This document shows, piece after piece, positions 6,621 to 15,239 of a stretch of 64,000 nucleotides of DNA. The notes under the pieces are model-generated. The model saw nothing but the letters and a program-made list of their open reading frames with translations. It was not told the DNA's origin and did no database searches. The number at the start of each line of letters is the position of its first letter. Within the stretch, counting starts at the first letter, position 1. Source of the stretch: DATGLG01 sp035294245 (GTDB taxonomy: Bacteria > Pseudomonadota > Alphaproteobacteria > JACZXZ01); the NCBI GenBank assembly GCA_035294245.1, contig DATGLG010000020.1:39984-103983 (forward strand), read 5' to 3'. Made by a program: the position numbers and the translations under genes.

Positions 6621-8405
6621 CTAGAACTGCTCCTCCGCGAAGCTCACCACGCTTTCCCCGGCGCGGGTGATCGGCGCCAGGGTGGCCGGCGCGCGGGCGA
6701 GGATGGAATCGGCATAGAAGCGCGCGCTCACCAGCTTCGCCTTGAGGAAGGCCTCGTCCCCCGTCCCGCCGGCAAGCTGCGCCACAGCGGCCAGGGCGGC
6801 GCGTGCCATGAGCCAGCCGCCCGTTACCGTCCCGAAGAGGCGCAGATATTCGACGGCGCCGGCGGCGGCGCGGCGAATGTCCTTGTCCATCATCGCCACC
6901 ATCCACTGGGTCGCCTCGGCAAGCGTGTCCAGGCCCTGACGCAAGGGGGCTCGAAGGGCCGCGAGCGCCTCGCCTTTCGCCGCTGCGAGCGCGCCGTCGG
7001 TCTCGCGCATGGAGCCGATGAAGCGGCGCGCCGTCTCGCCGCCGTCGCGGCCGAGCTTGCGGCCCATCAGGTCATTGGCCTGGATGCCGTTGGTGCCTTC
7101 GTAGATCGGCGTGATGCGGGCATCGCGGTAATGCTGGGCAGCACCCGTCTCCTCGATGAAGCCCATGCCGCCATGGACCTGAATGCCAAGCGAGGCCGCC
7201 TCGACGCCGAGATCGGTCGACCAGGCCTTGCAGACAGGAATGAGGAGATCGACGAGCTGCTGCGCCGCGTCGCGCTCCGCCGCTTCAGGATGCCGCTTGG
7301 CGATATCGAGCAGCCCCGCCGCATGATAGACCAGCGCCCGCGAGGCTTCCGCCTGGACGCGCATGGTCAGCAGCATGCGTCGCACGTCCGGATGATGGAT
7401 GATCGTCACCGGATGCGGATCGTCGCCGGCGATGTCGCGACTCTGCACGCGCGTCCTTGCATAGTCGCGGGCCTGCTGATAGGCGCGCTCGGCGATGGCA
7501 ACCCCCTCGAGGCCGACGCCGAGCCGCGCATTGTTCATCATCGTGAACATGTATTGGAGGCCGCGATTCTCCTCGCCGACGAGATAGCCGACGGCACCGC
7601 CGCTATCGCCATAGGCCATGACGGCGGTCGGGCTCGCATGAATGCCGAGCTTGTGTTCGAGGGAGACGCAGCGCAGATCGTTGCGCCCGTCGAGGCTGCC
7701 ATCCGGCTTCACCAGGACCTTGGGAACGATGAAGAGCGAGATGCCCTTCGTTCCGGGCGGCGCATCGGGCGTGCGCGCCAATACGAGATGGATGATGTTA
7801 TCGGTGAAATCGTGATCGCCATAGGTGATGAAGATCTTCTGCCCGGTGATGCGGTAGTGCTCGCCCTCCCGCACCGCGCGCGTCTTGATGAGGCTGAGAT
7901 CGGAGCCGGCCTGGGGCTCCGTCAAGTTCATCGTGCCGGTCCATTCGCCCGAGATCAGCTTGGGCAGGTAGAGCTTCTTTTGAGCGTCGGAGCCGTGATG
8001 CGTGATCGCCTCGACGGCGCCGAAGGTGAGAAGCGGGCAGAGCGAGAAGGAGAGGTTGGCCGAGCTCCACATTTCGCTCAAGGCGATGTGAAGGAGCATC
8101 GGCAGGCCTTGGCCGCCATAGGCCGGATCGAAGGGCACGCTGTTCCAGCCGCCCTCGACGAAGGTGCGGTAGGCCTCCTTGAAGCCCTTGGGCGTGTAGA
8201 CGACACCGTTCTCGAGTCGCGCGCCTTCCCGGTCGCCGGTCTGGTTGAGGGGCGCCAGTGCCTCCGCGGCCACCGTGGCGGCTTCCGACAGCACGGCCTC
8301 GACGAGATCGGGCGTCACCTCGGCGCCGCCGGGCAGCGCTGATATGCGCTCGAGGCCGGCAAGATCGAGGGCAAAGCGCATGTCACGGATCGGAGCGGTG
8401 TACAT
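6621..8405 (-). CDS. Acyl-CoA dehydrogenase, long DmdC-type
   Basis: This 594-residue FAD enzyme introduces a trans double bond between C2 and C3 of an acyl-CoA. The middle domain has MNLTEPQAGSDLSLIKT and KIFITYGDHDFTDN. The C-terminal domain has QVHGGMGFIEETGAAQHYRDARITPIYEGTNGIQ (shown here only as landmarks around residues 400-440), with the likely catalytic base E436. An extra C-terminal helical region of about 130 residues and the overall length near 595 match the branch that includes methylmercaptopropionyl-CoA dehydrogenase (DmdC). No other dmd gene is nearby, so a generic fatty or branched acyl-CoA substrate is as likely. Electrons would go to ETF. It is a single gene ended by the strong terminator downstream. 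Confidence 0.9.
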   Translation of the reverse strand: MYTAPIRDMRFALDLAGLERISALPGGAEVTPDLVEAVLSEAATVAAEALAPLNQTGDREGARLENGVVYTPKGFKEAYRTFVEGGWNSVPFDPAYGGQGLPMLLHIALSEMWSSANLSFSLCPLLTFGAVEAITHHGSDAQKKLYLPKLISGEWTGTMNLTEPQAGSDLSLIKTRAVREGEHYRITGQKIFITYGDHDFTDNIIHLVLARTPDAPPGTKGISLFIVPKVLVKPDGSLDGRNDLRCVSLEHKLGIHASPTAVMAYGDSGGAVGYLVGEENRGLQYMFTMMNNARLGVGLEGVAIAERAYQQARDYARTRVQSRDIAGDDPHPVTIIHHPDVRRMLLTMRVQAEASRALVYHAAGLLDIAKRHPEAAERDAAQQLVDLLIPVCKAWSTDLGVEAASLGIQVHGGMGFIEETGAAQHYRDARITPIYEGTNGIQANDLMGRKLGRDGGETARRFIGSMRETDGALAAAKGEALAALRAPLRQGLDTLAEATQWMVAMMDKDIRRAAAGAVEYLRLFGTVTGGWLMARAALAAVAQLAGGTGDEAFLKAKLVSARFYADSILARAPATLAPITRAGESVVSFAEEQF

Positions 8406-8439
8406 CGAGCATCCTTTCCCGCGGCAGCGGCGCTTGGCT

Positions 8440-9870
8440 TTAGATCACCTTGCCGGGATTCATGAGGTTATGCGGATCGAGGGCCCGCTTGACCGCGCGC
8501 ATCATGTCAAGCTCGACGGCGGGCGCATAATGATGGAACTCGCCGCGCTTGAGCCGGCCGATGCCGTGCTCGGCGCTGATGCTGCCGCCCATGCCCACGA
8601 CGATCTCATGGACGATGTGGTTGAACTCCTCCCAGCGCGACTGGAACGCCGCGGGGTCGCTCTCGAGCGGCGGGCAGAGATTGAAGTGCACATTGCCGTC
8701 GCCGAGATGCCCGAACGCCAGTACGCGCGCCTTGGGCTCATGAGCCTCGCATGCGGCCTTGGCCTCCATGATGAAATCGGCGACGCGCGAGACCGGGACG
8801 GCGACGTCGTGCTTGATGCCGCCGCCCTCGAATTTCTGCGCCTCCGGGATGCTCTCGCGGATGCGCCACAGGGCCTTCGCCTGGGCCTCGTTCGCCGCGA
8901 TCGTGGCGTCTTGCACGAGCCCCGCCTCCATGGCGGCACCCAGCAGATTCTCCACGCGCTCGGCGAGATTGCCCGCAGCATCGGCCGTCGTGAATTCGAG
9001 CAGCACGTAATGCTCGTAGCGCTTGGCGAGCGGATCGTTATTCCCCGCGATATGGCGCAGCACGATATCGACGGCAAAGCGTGGCATCAGCTCGAAGGCG
9101 CTGAGCTGGTCGCCCGAGCCCTCGCGCGCGCGGGCGAGGAGCTCGAGTGCCGCATGGGGCGTCGGCACCGCGACGAAGGCGGTCACGGTTTGCCGCGGGC
9201 GCGGGAAAAGCTTGAGGACCGCCGCGGTGATGACGCCGAGAGTGCCTTCGCCACCGACGAAGAGCTGCTTGAGGTCGTAGCCCGTATTGTCCTTGCGCAA
9301 CGCGGTGAGGCCGTCCCAGATGCGCCCATCCGGCAGCACGACCTCGAGGCCCAGTACCAGCTCCCGCGCGTTGCCGTAGCGCAGCACCGCGACGCCGCCG
9401 GCGTTGGTCGAGAGATTGCCGCCGATCATGCAGCTTCCCTCCGCTGCCAGGCTGAGCGGGAACAGGCGATCGGCGTCTTCCGCAGCCTTCTGAAGATTGG
9501 CGAGGATACATCCCGCCTCGGCCGTCATCGTGTAGTTGAGCGGATCGATGGCGCGGATGCGGCTCATTCGCGCGAGCGAGAGGAGGATCTCGCCGCCATG
9601 CTCGTGGGGCACCGAGCCGCCGACGAGCCCGGTATTGCCGCCTTGCGGCACGACGGGAATGCGGTGGCGCGCGCAGATGCCAACGACCGCGGCGACTTCC
9701 GCGGTCGTCGCCGGGCGCACGATAAGAGGCGTGCGGCCGCGATAGAGGCGGCGCTCGTCAAGAAGGTAGCGCTCCATCTCGGCGGGATCGTCGATCCAGC
9801 CCTTGGCGCCGACAGCCGCCTTGATCGCGGCGAGCGCATCCGCCGGGACGAGTTTGGCAACAGCAGTCAC
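8440..9870 (-). CDS. FAD-linked 2-hydroxyacid dehydrogenase (GlcD/D-LDH/D2HGDH type)
   Basis: The GTG at 9870 has a GGAAGG box five bases upstream and gives a 476-residue protein without the unlikely N-terminal extension of the longer frame. It has the vanillyl-alcohol-oxidase FAD fold: VPQGGNTGLVGGSVP for the pyrophosphate, LAAEGSCMIGGNLSTNAGG, and FVGGEGTLGVIT. The C-terminal half carries GHLGDGNVHFN and AEHGIGRLK, which bind the metal and substrate carboxylate in D-lactate and D-2-hydroxyglutarate dehydrogenases. Family enzymes oxidise a D-2-hydroxyacid to a 2-oxoacid and pass electrons to quinone, cytochrome or ETF. With no glcE or glcF adjacent, a single-subunit D-lactate or D-2-hydroxyglutarate dehydrogenase is likelier than glycolate oxidase. 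Confidence 0.87.
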   Translation of the reverse strand: MTAVAKLVPADALAAIKAAVGAKGWIDDPAEMERYLLDERRLYRGRTPLIVRPATTAEVAAVVGICARHRIPVVPQGGNTGLVGGSVPHEHGGEILLSLARMSRIRAIDPLNYTMTAEAGCILANLQKAAEDADRLFPLSLAAEGSCMIGGNLSTNAGGVAVLRYGNARELVLGLEVVLPDGRIWDGLTALRKDNTGYDLKQLFVGGEGTLGVITAAVLKLFPRPRQTVTAFVAVPTPHAALELLARAREGSGDQLSAFELMPRFAVDIVLRHIAGNNDPLAKRYEHYVLLEFTTADAAGNLAERVENLLGAAMEAGLVQDATIAANEAQAKALWRIRESIPEAQKFEGGGIKHDVAVPVSRVADFIMEAKAACEAHEPKARVLAFGHLGDGNVHFNLCPPLESDPAAFQSRWEEFNHIVHEIVVGMGGSISAEHGIGRLKRGEFHHYAPAVELDMMRAVKRALDPHNLMNPGKVI

Positions 9871-9913
9871 AACGGCCTTCCGCCCACGTCGCCTGTCCTG
9901 GAACGGATGTAGC

Positions 9914-10936
9914 CTACCCCCGAGGCCCGGGCAAGGCATCCGGTTGTGCGATGCCCACCTGCCGGCCGCGGGGGCGCGGTGCGGCGGCTCGCCGCAGGCG
10001 ATCGTTGATAGCGCGGCCGAGGCCGCGTTCCGGAATCGGCATCACGGCGATGCCCGAGAATTCCGGCTGGTCGAGGGCGCGCAGCATGGCGAAGAGATTG
10101 GCGGCCGCCTCGCCGAGATCGCCGCCGGGCGAGAGGTTCAGGCAGCCGGCGAATCCCGCCGGCACATCAAGTCCAAAGGCGAGCAGGGCTTCGCGAGGAT
10201 GCGGGTCGGCGTGCGCGTCGAGGCGAAGGGGCAGGCGTGGCGCGTAGTGGCTCTCCATCATGCCGGGCGATGGAAGCGCGCCTTTGGGCGGCGCTGCGAC
10301 GACAAGAGGGCCGCCCAGCTCCTCCTCGATCGCCTCCACGGTGATGCCGCCCGGGCGCAACAGGATCGGCCGCGGCGCCGTCAGATCGATCACCGTCGAT
10401 TCCACGCCGATCGGGCATGCCCCGCCATCGAGAATGAGCGCGACGCGCTCGCCGAGCGACTCCGCGACATGAGCCGCCGTGGTCGGGCTCACGGCGCCGG
10501 AGCGGTTGGCGCTGGGAGCCGCGACTGGCCCCTGGAAAGCGACGAGCAGGCGCCGGGCGACCGGATGCGCGGGAACACGCACGGCAAGGGTGTCGAGCCC
10601 GGCGCTGTTGAGGAGCGAAATTTGAGCCTCCGGCCGTCGCCGCAAGACCAGTGTGAGAGCGCCGGGCCAGAAGCGCCGCGCCAGCCTGTCGGCACGCGCG
10701 TCGAAGATCACGGCGGACGCGGCAGCCTCTTGATCGTGCCAATGCACGATGAGCGGATTGAAGCGCGGCCGGCCCTTGGCCTCGAAGATCGCGGCGACGG
10801 CGCGGTCGTTTCGCGCATCGGCGCCGAGCCCATAGACGGTCTCTGTCGGAAACGCGACAAGCTGCCCGGTGCTCAGCAGGCGCGCGGCCTCAGCAATCGT
10901 CGGGTCGTTCGGATGCGAAGGGATTTGGTGCGCCAT
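9914..10936 (-). CDS. L-threonylcarbamoyladenylate synthase, Sua5 type
   Basis: This 340-residue protein makes threonylcarbamoyl-AMP from Thr, bicarbonate and ATP for the t6A37 modification of ANN-decoding tRNAs. The YrdC domain (residues about 10-200) shows AFPTETVYGLGADA, KGRPRFNPLIVH, WPGALTLVL, VRVPAHP, APSANRSG and VESTVIDL. SPGMMESHYAP begins the Sua5 domain, so this is the long two-domain form and not the short TsaC form. The last 30 residues are Arg/Pro-rich and probably disordered. Its partner genes (tsaB, D, E) are not in the window. It lies on the minus strand between cysQ and the FAD dehydrogenase. Confidence 0.93.
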   Translation of the reverse strand: MAHQIPSHPNDPTIAEAARLLSTGQLVAFPTETVYGLGADARNDRAVAAIFEAKGRPRFNPLIVHWHDQEAAASAVIFDARADRLARRFWPGALTLVLRRRPEAQISLLNSAGLDTLAVRVPAHPVARRLLVAFQGPVAAPSANRSGAVSPTTAAHVAESLGERVALILDGGACPIGVESTVIDLTAPRPILLRPGGITVEAIEEELGGPLVVAAPPKGALPSPGMMESHYAPRLPLRLDAHADPHPREALLAFGLDVPAGFAGCLNLSPGGDLGEAAANLFAMLRALDQPEFSGIAVMPIPERGLGRAINDRLRRAAAPRPRGRQVGIAQPDALPGPRG

Positions 10937-11015
10937 CTTCTTGATTCGTGAACGTCATCGTGGCTGGCGCGGCGGTTTTGAGGGGGCGAGATCGCCCGCA
11001 AGATCCCATTCAACG

Positions 11016-11043
11016 AAAGAGCCGCCACTGAGGACGGCTCTTT
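11016..11043 (-). terminator. Probable terminator downstream of cysQ
   Basis: A 9-bp stem AAAGAGCCG / CGGCTCTTT with a 10-base loop has short T-runs at both ends, so it could stop transcription in either direction. It lies about 190 bases after the cysQ stop and about 80 before the Sua5 start, on the side where cysQ transcripts arrive. Confidence 0.55.
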
Positions 11044-11123
11044 CCTCTATCTATCTTGGTGCCGGCCATCCGCGGTAATGACCTCACCAACGTCACCGCT
11101 CAGGTTTAGCGGCGGCATCGTAG

Positions 11124-11144
11124 CGGCCGACCTCGCGTCGGCCG
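11124..11144. other. Hairpin CGGCCGAC-5-GTCGGCCG
   Basis: An 8-bp perfect inverted repeat with a 5-base loop lies 90 bases downstream of the cysQ stop. There is no T-tract. It may assist termination together with the hairpin at 11016-11043. Confidence 0.4.
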
Positions 11145-11231
11145 TTCATAGGCTGATCGCTTTTCTGAAGCTTCAGCACGATCATAGTGTGCGACTCGGC
11201 ACGGGAAAAATCAAGGGGTGGCCGCGGATTT

Positions 11232-12011
11232 CTATCGTCCACCCGCAACGAAATCGGGGTTGAGAAAATCCGGCTTGCCATAGCGGAGCGGCTCACCGGC
11301 GAGGGTTTCGACGCGACCGCCGGCGGCGAGAAGCAGGGCGTGCCCGGCGGCCGTGTCCCACTCCATGGTCGGACCGAAGCGGGGATAGAGATCGGCTTCG
11401 CCTGCTGCGATGAGGCAGAATTTGAGCGCGCTGCCCGCCGTGCGGCGCTCCTTCACCCTGCGTCCTCGCGCGGTCAGCTTCTGCGCGATATAGTCGTCGA
11501 GCTTGGCCGCATTCGCGTGAAAGCGACTGACCAGCACGACGAGGCCGTCGGGAGCCGGCGTGCGGGCGGCGATGGGCCGCGGCTTCGCACCCCTGCGGCG
11601 ATGCTGCGCAGTCCCCGGCCCCGCGGCGGCATAAGTCTCGCCGGTCACCGGCGCATGCACGACGCCAAGGACGGGCCGTCCGGACTCCACGAGCGCGATA
11701 TTCACCGTGAACTCGCCGACGCGGCGGATGAATTCCTTGGTGCCGTCGAGAGGATCGACGAGCCAGAAGCGCTCGCCGACAGCCGGCCGCGCGCCCGCCG
11801 CCATGGCCTCTTCCGACACCACGGGTATCTCCGGCGTCAGCCGGGCAAGCCCGGGCAGGATGATCGCCTCCGCCTCCCGATCGGCCGCCGTGACAGGGGT
11901 ATGATCCGGCTTCTCTTCGACGGGACAGCCTGCCTCATAAAGGGCGAGGATGCGCTCCCCCGCGCGCTCGGCAAGGCGGATGACGTCGTCGAGGAAGCCG
12001 GCTTCGCGCAA
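11232..12011 (-). CDS. cysQ: 3'(2'),5'-bisphosphate nucleotidase
   Basis: This inositol-monophosphatase-family enzyme hydrolyses 3'-phosphoadenosine 5'-phosphate (PAP) to AMP, relieving toxicity from sulfate assimilation and sulfotransferases. It has TPVTAADREAE, an EE pair in VVSEEAMAAG, the metal site DPLDGTKEFI, a CysQ-like VSRFH segment, and WDTAAGHALLLAAGG near the end. The start is uncertain. The TTG at 12011 gives 259 residues, the usual CysQ length, and lies just after the stop of the upstream coxL-like gene. A TTG at 12059 would add 16 residues of low-complexity sequence inside the coxL-like frame, which I consider unlikely. Confidence 0.88.
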   Translation of the reverse strand: MREAGFLDDVIRLAERAGERILALYEAGCPVEEKPDHTPVTAADREAEAIILPGLARLTPEIPVVSEEAMAAGARPAVGERFWLVDPLDGTKEFIRRVGEFTVNIALVESGRPVLGVVHAPVTGETYAAAGPGTAQHRRRGAKPRPIAARTPAPDGLVVLVSRFHANAAKLDDYIAQKLTARGRRVKERRTAGSALKFCLIAAGEADLYPRFGPTMEWDTAAGHALLLAAGGRVETLAGEPLRYGKPDFLNPDFVAGGR

Positions 12012-12016
12012 CGCTC

Positions 12017-14356
12017 TCAGGCGGCCTTGGCCGCCTTGGCGCCCGCGATGAGGCGCCAAACGGTCTCGGGCGTCGCCGGCATATCGACATGCCGAATGCC
12101 GAGCTCGGCGAGCGCGTCAACGACGGCGTTGATGACGGCCGGCGGCGCTCCGATCGCCCCAGCCTCGCCGGCGCCCTTGACCCCGAGGGGGTTGGCCGTC
12201 GACGGAACGTTGTGCGTCGCGAAGACGATCTCCGGCAGGTTGTCCGCCCGCGGCATATCGTAGTCCATGAATGAGCCAGCGAGGAGCTGACCGGATTCGG
12301 GATCATAAACCGTCCGCTCGAGGAGCGCCTGGCCAACGCCTTGGGCGATGCCCCCATGCACCTGCCCTGCCAGAAGGATCGGATTCACCACCACGCCGAA
12401 ATCGTCCACGACGTGATAGCGCACAACCTCGACGATGCCGGTTGCCTCGTCGATCTCCACTTCGCAGATATGGCAGCCATTGGGGTAGGTTGGGGCGGCG
12501 GGCATGTGATGCACCTTGTCCTCGAGGCCCGGCGTCATGCCTGCGGGCAGCCGCTTGGCATCGAAGGCCGCCTTGGCCACCTCGTCGATGGTCATGCGCC
12601 GGTCGGTGCCGGCGATCGCGAATACGCCCTCCTTGAACTCGACATCGAGCTCATTGGCTTCGAGCAGATGGGCGGCGATCTTCTTCGCCTTCTCGAGCAC
12701 CTTATCGGCCGTCCGCACCACCGCCGAGCCCTGCACCGGCAGGGCGCGCGAGCCGCCGGTGCCGCGGCCGAAATCGATGAGATCGGTGTCCCCTTGGATG
12801 ACCTTGATGCGCCCGATATCGACGCCGAAGCGATCGGCGGCCAGCTGAGCGAAGGCGGTCTCGTGGCCTTGGCCGTTCGAGAGAGAGCCCACGAACAGGC
12901 TGATCTGCCCATCGGGCTCGAAGCGAATGTGAGCGCGCTCATCTTCGCCACCCCCGCATTTCTCGATGTAATAGGCGAGACCGATGCCGCGGCGCTTGCC
13001 GGCCTTGGGTGAGGCGGCGCGGCGGCTCGCAAAGCCGGCCCAATCGGCGGCTTTCAACGCTTCGGCCATGACGCCGGCGAAGTCGCCCGTGTCGTAGACG
13101 AGGCCCGTCGCCGTCGTATAGGGCATCGCCTCGGCCGGGATGAAATTGCGTCGTCGGATCTCGTCGGGCGCAAGGCCGAGCTCGCGCGCGGCATGATCGA
13201 CGAGGCGCTCCACGAGATAGGCGGCCTCGGGTCGGCCGGCGCCGCGATAGGCGTCGATCGGCACGGTATTGGTGAAGACGCCCTTCACCTCCACATAGAC
13301 GCTTTCGAAGGTATAGACGCCCGCGAACATGTGGGTGCCGGCCTCGGTCGGAATATAGGGCGCGTATTGCGAAAGATAGGCGCCGAGATTGGCGACCGTC
13401 GAGACGCGAAGGGCGAGGAACCGGGCATTCTCGTCGAGCGCCAGCTCGGCCACCGAGACGTTGTCGCGCCCGTGGGAATCCGAGATGAACGCCTCGCTGC
13501 GCTCGCTCGCCCACTTGACGGGGCGCTTGAGGCGCCGCGCCGCCCACAGCACGAGCCCCTGCTCGGGATAGGGGAAGATCTTCATGCCGAAGCCGCCACC
13601 GACATCGGGCGTCACCACGCGCAGCTTGTCGATGGTGATATTGAACACCTCCTTCGCGAAGGCGGCGCGCAGCCCGTGGCTGCCCTGGCTCGACGTGTAA
13701 AGGGTGAGCCGGTTCTGCGACGCATCGTAATCGCCGATAGCGCCGCGCGCTTCCATCGAGTTCGGCACGATCCGGTTATTCACGATCTCGAGGCGGATCA
13801 CGCGCTTGGCGCGCGCGAAGACGGCTTCTGTCGCTTTGCGGTCGCCGAGCTCCCAATCGAAGCAGAGATTGCCCGGCGCTTCCGGCCATATGGTCGGCGC
13901 CGCCGCGGCAAGAGCGCCAGCCGTTGCGGTGACTGACGGCAAGGTCTCGTACTCGACGTCGATAAGCTCGGCGGCGTCGCGCGCCTCCTGCAACGTCTCG
14001 GCGACGACGAAGGCGACGGGATCGCCGACATAGCGCACCCGCTCGCCTTGGAGGAGCGGCCGCGGCGGCGTCTTGAGAGGAGTCCCGTCCTTGTTCTCGA
14101 GAGGAATCGCGCAGAGCAGGGTTCCGAGCCCGTCCGCCTTCAACTCGTCGGCGGTGAGGACGGCGAGCACGCCTGGGGCTGCGCGAGCATCCCGGGCGTC
14201 CAGGCGAAGGATCCGCGCATGGGCATGGGGAGAGCGAAGCACATAGCCATAGGCCTGGTGCTGCAGGGAGATGTCATCCGTATAGCGGCCATGGCCGGTG
14301 AGGAGGCGCTCGTCCTCGACGCGGCGGACGGGTTGCCCCATGCCAAATTTTCCCAT
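12017..14356 (-). CDS. Molybdenum hydroxylase large subunit, form II CoxL-like
   Basis: This 779-residue protein starts MGKFGMGQPV with a GAGG box upstream. It belongs to the xanthine oxidase / carbon monoxide dehydrogenase large-subunit family and binds Mo-MCD (molybdopterin cytosine dinucleotide). The N-terminal hammerhead domain (PVRRVEDERLLTGHGRYTDD) is followed by the Mo-binding halves with GGGFGMK, GQGHETAFAQ, GTGGSRA and KGAGEAGAIGAPPA. The active-site loop reads AYRGAGR, the form II signature. True aerobic CO dehydrogenase (form I) has AYxCSFR, so CO oxidation is not supported. The medium FAD and small 2Fe-2S subunit genes are not adjacent, which is unusual. The substrate is unknown, probably a heterocycle or aldehyde. 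Confidence 0.9.
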   Translation of the reverse strand: MGKFGMGQPVRRVEDERLLTGHGRYTDDISLQHQAYGYVLRSPHAHARILRLDARDARAAPGVLAVLTADELKADGLGTLLCAIPLENKDGTPLKTPPRPLLQGERVRYVGDPVAFVVAETLQEARDAAELIDVEYETLPSVTATAGALAAAAPTIWPEAPGNLCFDWELGDRKATEAVFARAKRVIRLEIVNNRIVPNSMEARGAIGDYDASQNRLTLYTSSQGSHGLRAAFAKEVFNITIDKLRVVTPDVGGGFGMKIFPYPEQGLVLWAARRLKRPVKWASERSEAFISDSHGRDNVSVAELALDENARFLALRVSTVANLGAYLSQYAPYIPTEAGTHMFAGVYTFESVYVEVKGVFTNTVPIDAYRGAGRPEAAYLVERLVDHAARELGLAPDEIRRRNFIPAEAMPYTTATGLVYDTGDFAGVMAEALKAADWAGFASRRAASPKAGKRRGIGLAYYIEKCGGGEDERAHIRFEPDGQISLFVGSLSNGQGHETAFAQLAADRFGVDIGRIKVIQGDTDLIDFGRGTGGSRALPVQGSAVVRTADKVLEKAKKIAAHLLEANELDVEFKEGVFAIAGTDRRMTIDEVAKAAFDAKRLPAGMTPGLEDKVHHMPAAPTYPNGCHICEVEIDEATGIVEVVRYHVVDDFGVVVNPILLAGQVHGGIAQGVGQALLERTVYDPESGQLLAGSFMDYDMPRADNLPEIVFATHNVPSTANPLGVKGAGEAGAIGAPPAVINAVVDALAELGIRHVDMPATPETVWRLIAGAKAAKAA

Positions 14357-14421
14357 CGATGAAACCTCGTCGGTCAGGTTGAGCTCAAATTTGGAGCGGT
14401 GATGTGTACCGGGCGCCGCCT

Positions 14422-15024
14422 TCAGCCGGCCCAGGCGGAGACATCCTCGACAACGACAGCAAAGCGGTCGGCGAGGGCCGCGAGCTCCGCTTTCCCCAGC
14501 GCCTCCGCATCCACGACGCCGCCCTTGCCGTCGGGCAGGTCTCGGGTAGCGACGGCTCGGCTGACGACGGTGCAACGATAGCCGTGGTCGAGCGCCGCGC
14601 GGACCGTCGAGCTCACGCACATATGGGTCATGAAGCCGACGACGATCAGCTCCTTCTTGCCGAGCGCCTTAAGCCGGGCGTCGAGATCGGTGCCAGCAAA
14701 GGCGTTGGGCTTGCTCTTCACGATCATCAGCTCGCCGTCCCGCGGCTTCACCGGATCGGCGATCGCCACATAGGGCCCCTTGGGGTCGAAGAGTCCGCCG
14801 CCGGGCTGGGCGTGGTGGACCACATGGATGATCGGCGCGTTGCCGACCCGCGCCAAGGCAAGCACGCGGCCGGCCTCCTCAAGGGCCGGCTTGACTCGCG
14901 GAAGCGGGAGCTTGCCGTCGACATATTCGCGCTGGCAATCGATGAGGATGAGGGCCGCGTCACCGATCTTGCTCGGCGTCGCGGGGGCGTTAGCCATTTG
15001 CAGCAAGGTCTTGGGTTCGCTCAT
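14422..15024 (-). CDS. Isochorismatase-like cysteine hydrolase
   Basis: This 200-residue alpha/beta/alpha hydrolase has the expected triad: D29 in LILIDCQREY, K103 in MIVKSKPNAF and C136 in GFMTHMCVSST. A cis-peptide-type VGFMTH precedes the Cys. Relatives include nicotinamidase, N-carbamoylsarcosine amidase and biuret hydrolase. The nucleophilic Cys favours an amidase-type reaction over true isochorismatase, which lacks it. It lies 65 bases upstream of the CoxL-like gene on the same strand and may be cotranscribed, hinting at a joint role on an N-heterocycle or amide. That link is inference. Confidence 0.87.
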   Translation of the reverse strand: MSEPKTLLQMANAPATPSKIGDAALILIDCQREYVDGKLPLPRVKPALEEAGRVLALARVGNAPIIHVVHHAQPGGGLFDPKGPYVAIADPVKPRDGELMIVKSKPNAFAGTDLDARLKALGKKELIVVGFMTHMCVSSTVRAALDHGYRCTVVSRAVATRDLPDGKGGVVDAEALGKAELAALADRFAVVVEDVSAWAG

Positions 15025-15239
15025 GAGTACCTTCTCGTGGAAGTCGGGCCCTGCGGTCCGGAGAGCGCCACGCGGGCGGTGAAGATGATCCGGCGATTAC
15101 TGGCTCGGCGGCAGATGCGACGTCGACAGTCATCCCATGGCCGCCGATGGTTGTCGCCTCGCCACGAATATCGCGGCCTTAAGACTTTCTCAACCACGGA
15201 ATTCGTACGCTTTTGCACGGCTCGAGGAGGTCAGCCTTC

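Larger units (their letters stand above)
10937..11231. other. Intergenic region between cysQ and the Sua5 gene
   Basis: This 295-base gap has no credible gene; the short frames in it have no ribosome site or homology. It holds two hairpins described separately. It must also hold the promoter of the minus-strand Sua5 gene, but I could not pick out a convincing -10/-35 pair. Confidence 0.5.

Noticed and set aside
6621..8405. Specific assignment as DmdC in the DMSP pathway
   Set aside because: Only the long architecture matches; no dmdA, dmdB or dmdD neighbour is visible.
8245..9912. Long plus-strand open frame of 555 codons across the acyl-CoA dehydrogenase and FAD dehydrogenase genes
   Set aside because: It is antisense to two genes with strong domain matches, has an Arg/Ala/His-rich composition typical of GC-rich shadow frames, and spans the gap between them.
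11078..11263. Short plus-strand frame in the gap after cysQ
   Set aside because: It has no ribosome site or family resemblance and contains the two hairpins of the region.
12017..14356. CO dehydrogenase large subunit (true CoxL)
   Set aside because: The active-site loop is AYRGAGR (form II). Form I with AYxCSFR is needed for proven CO oxidation.
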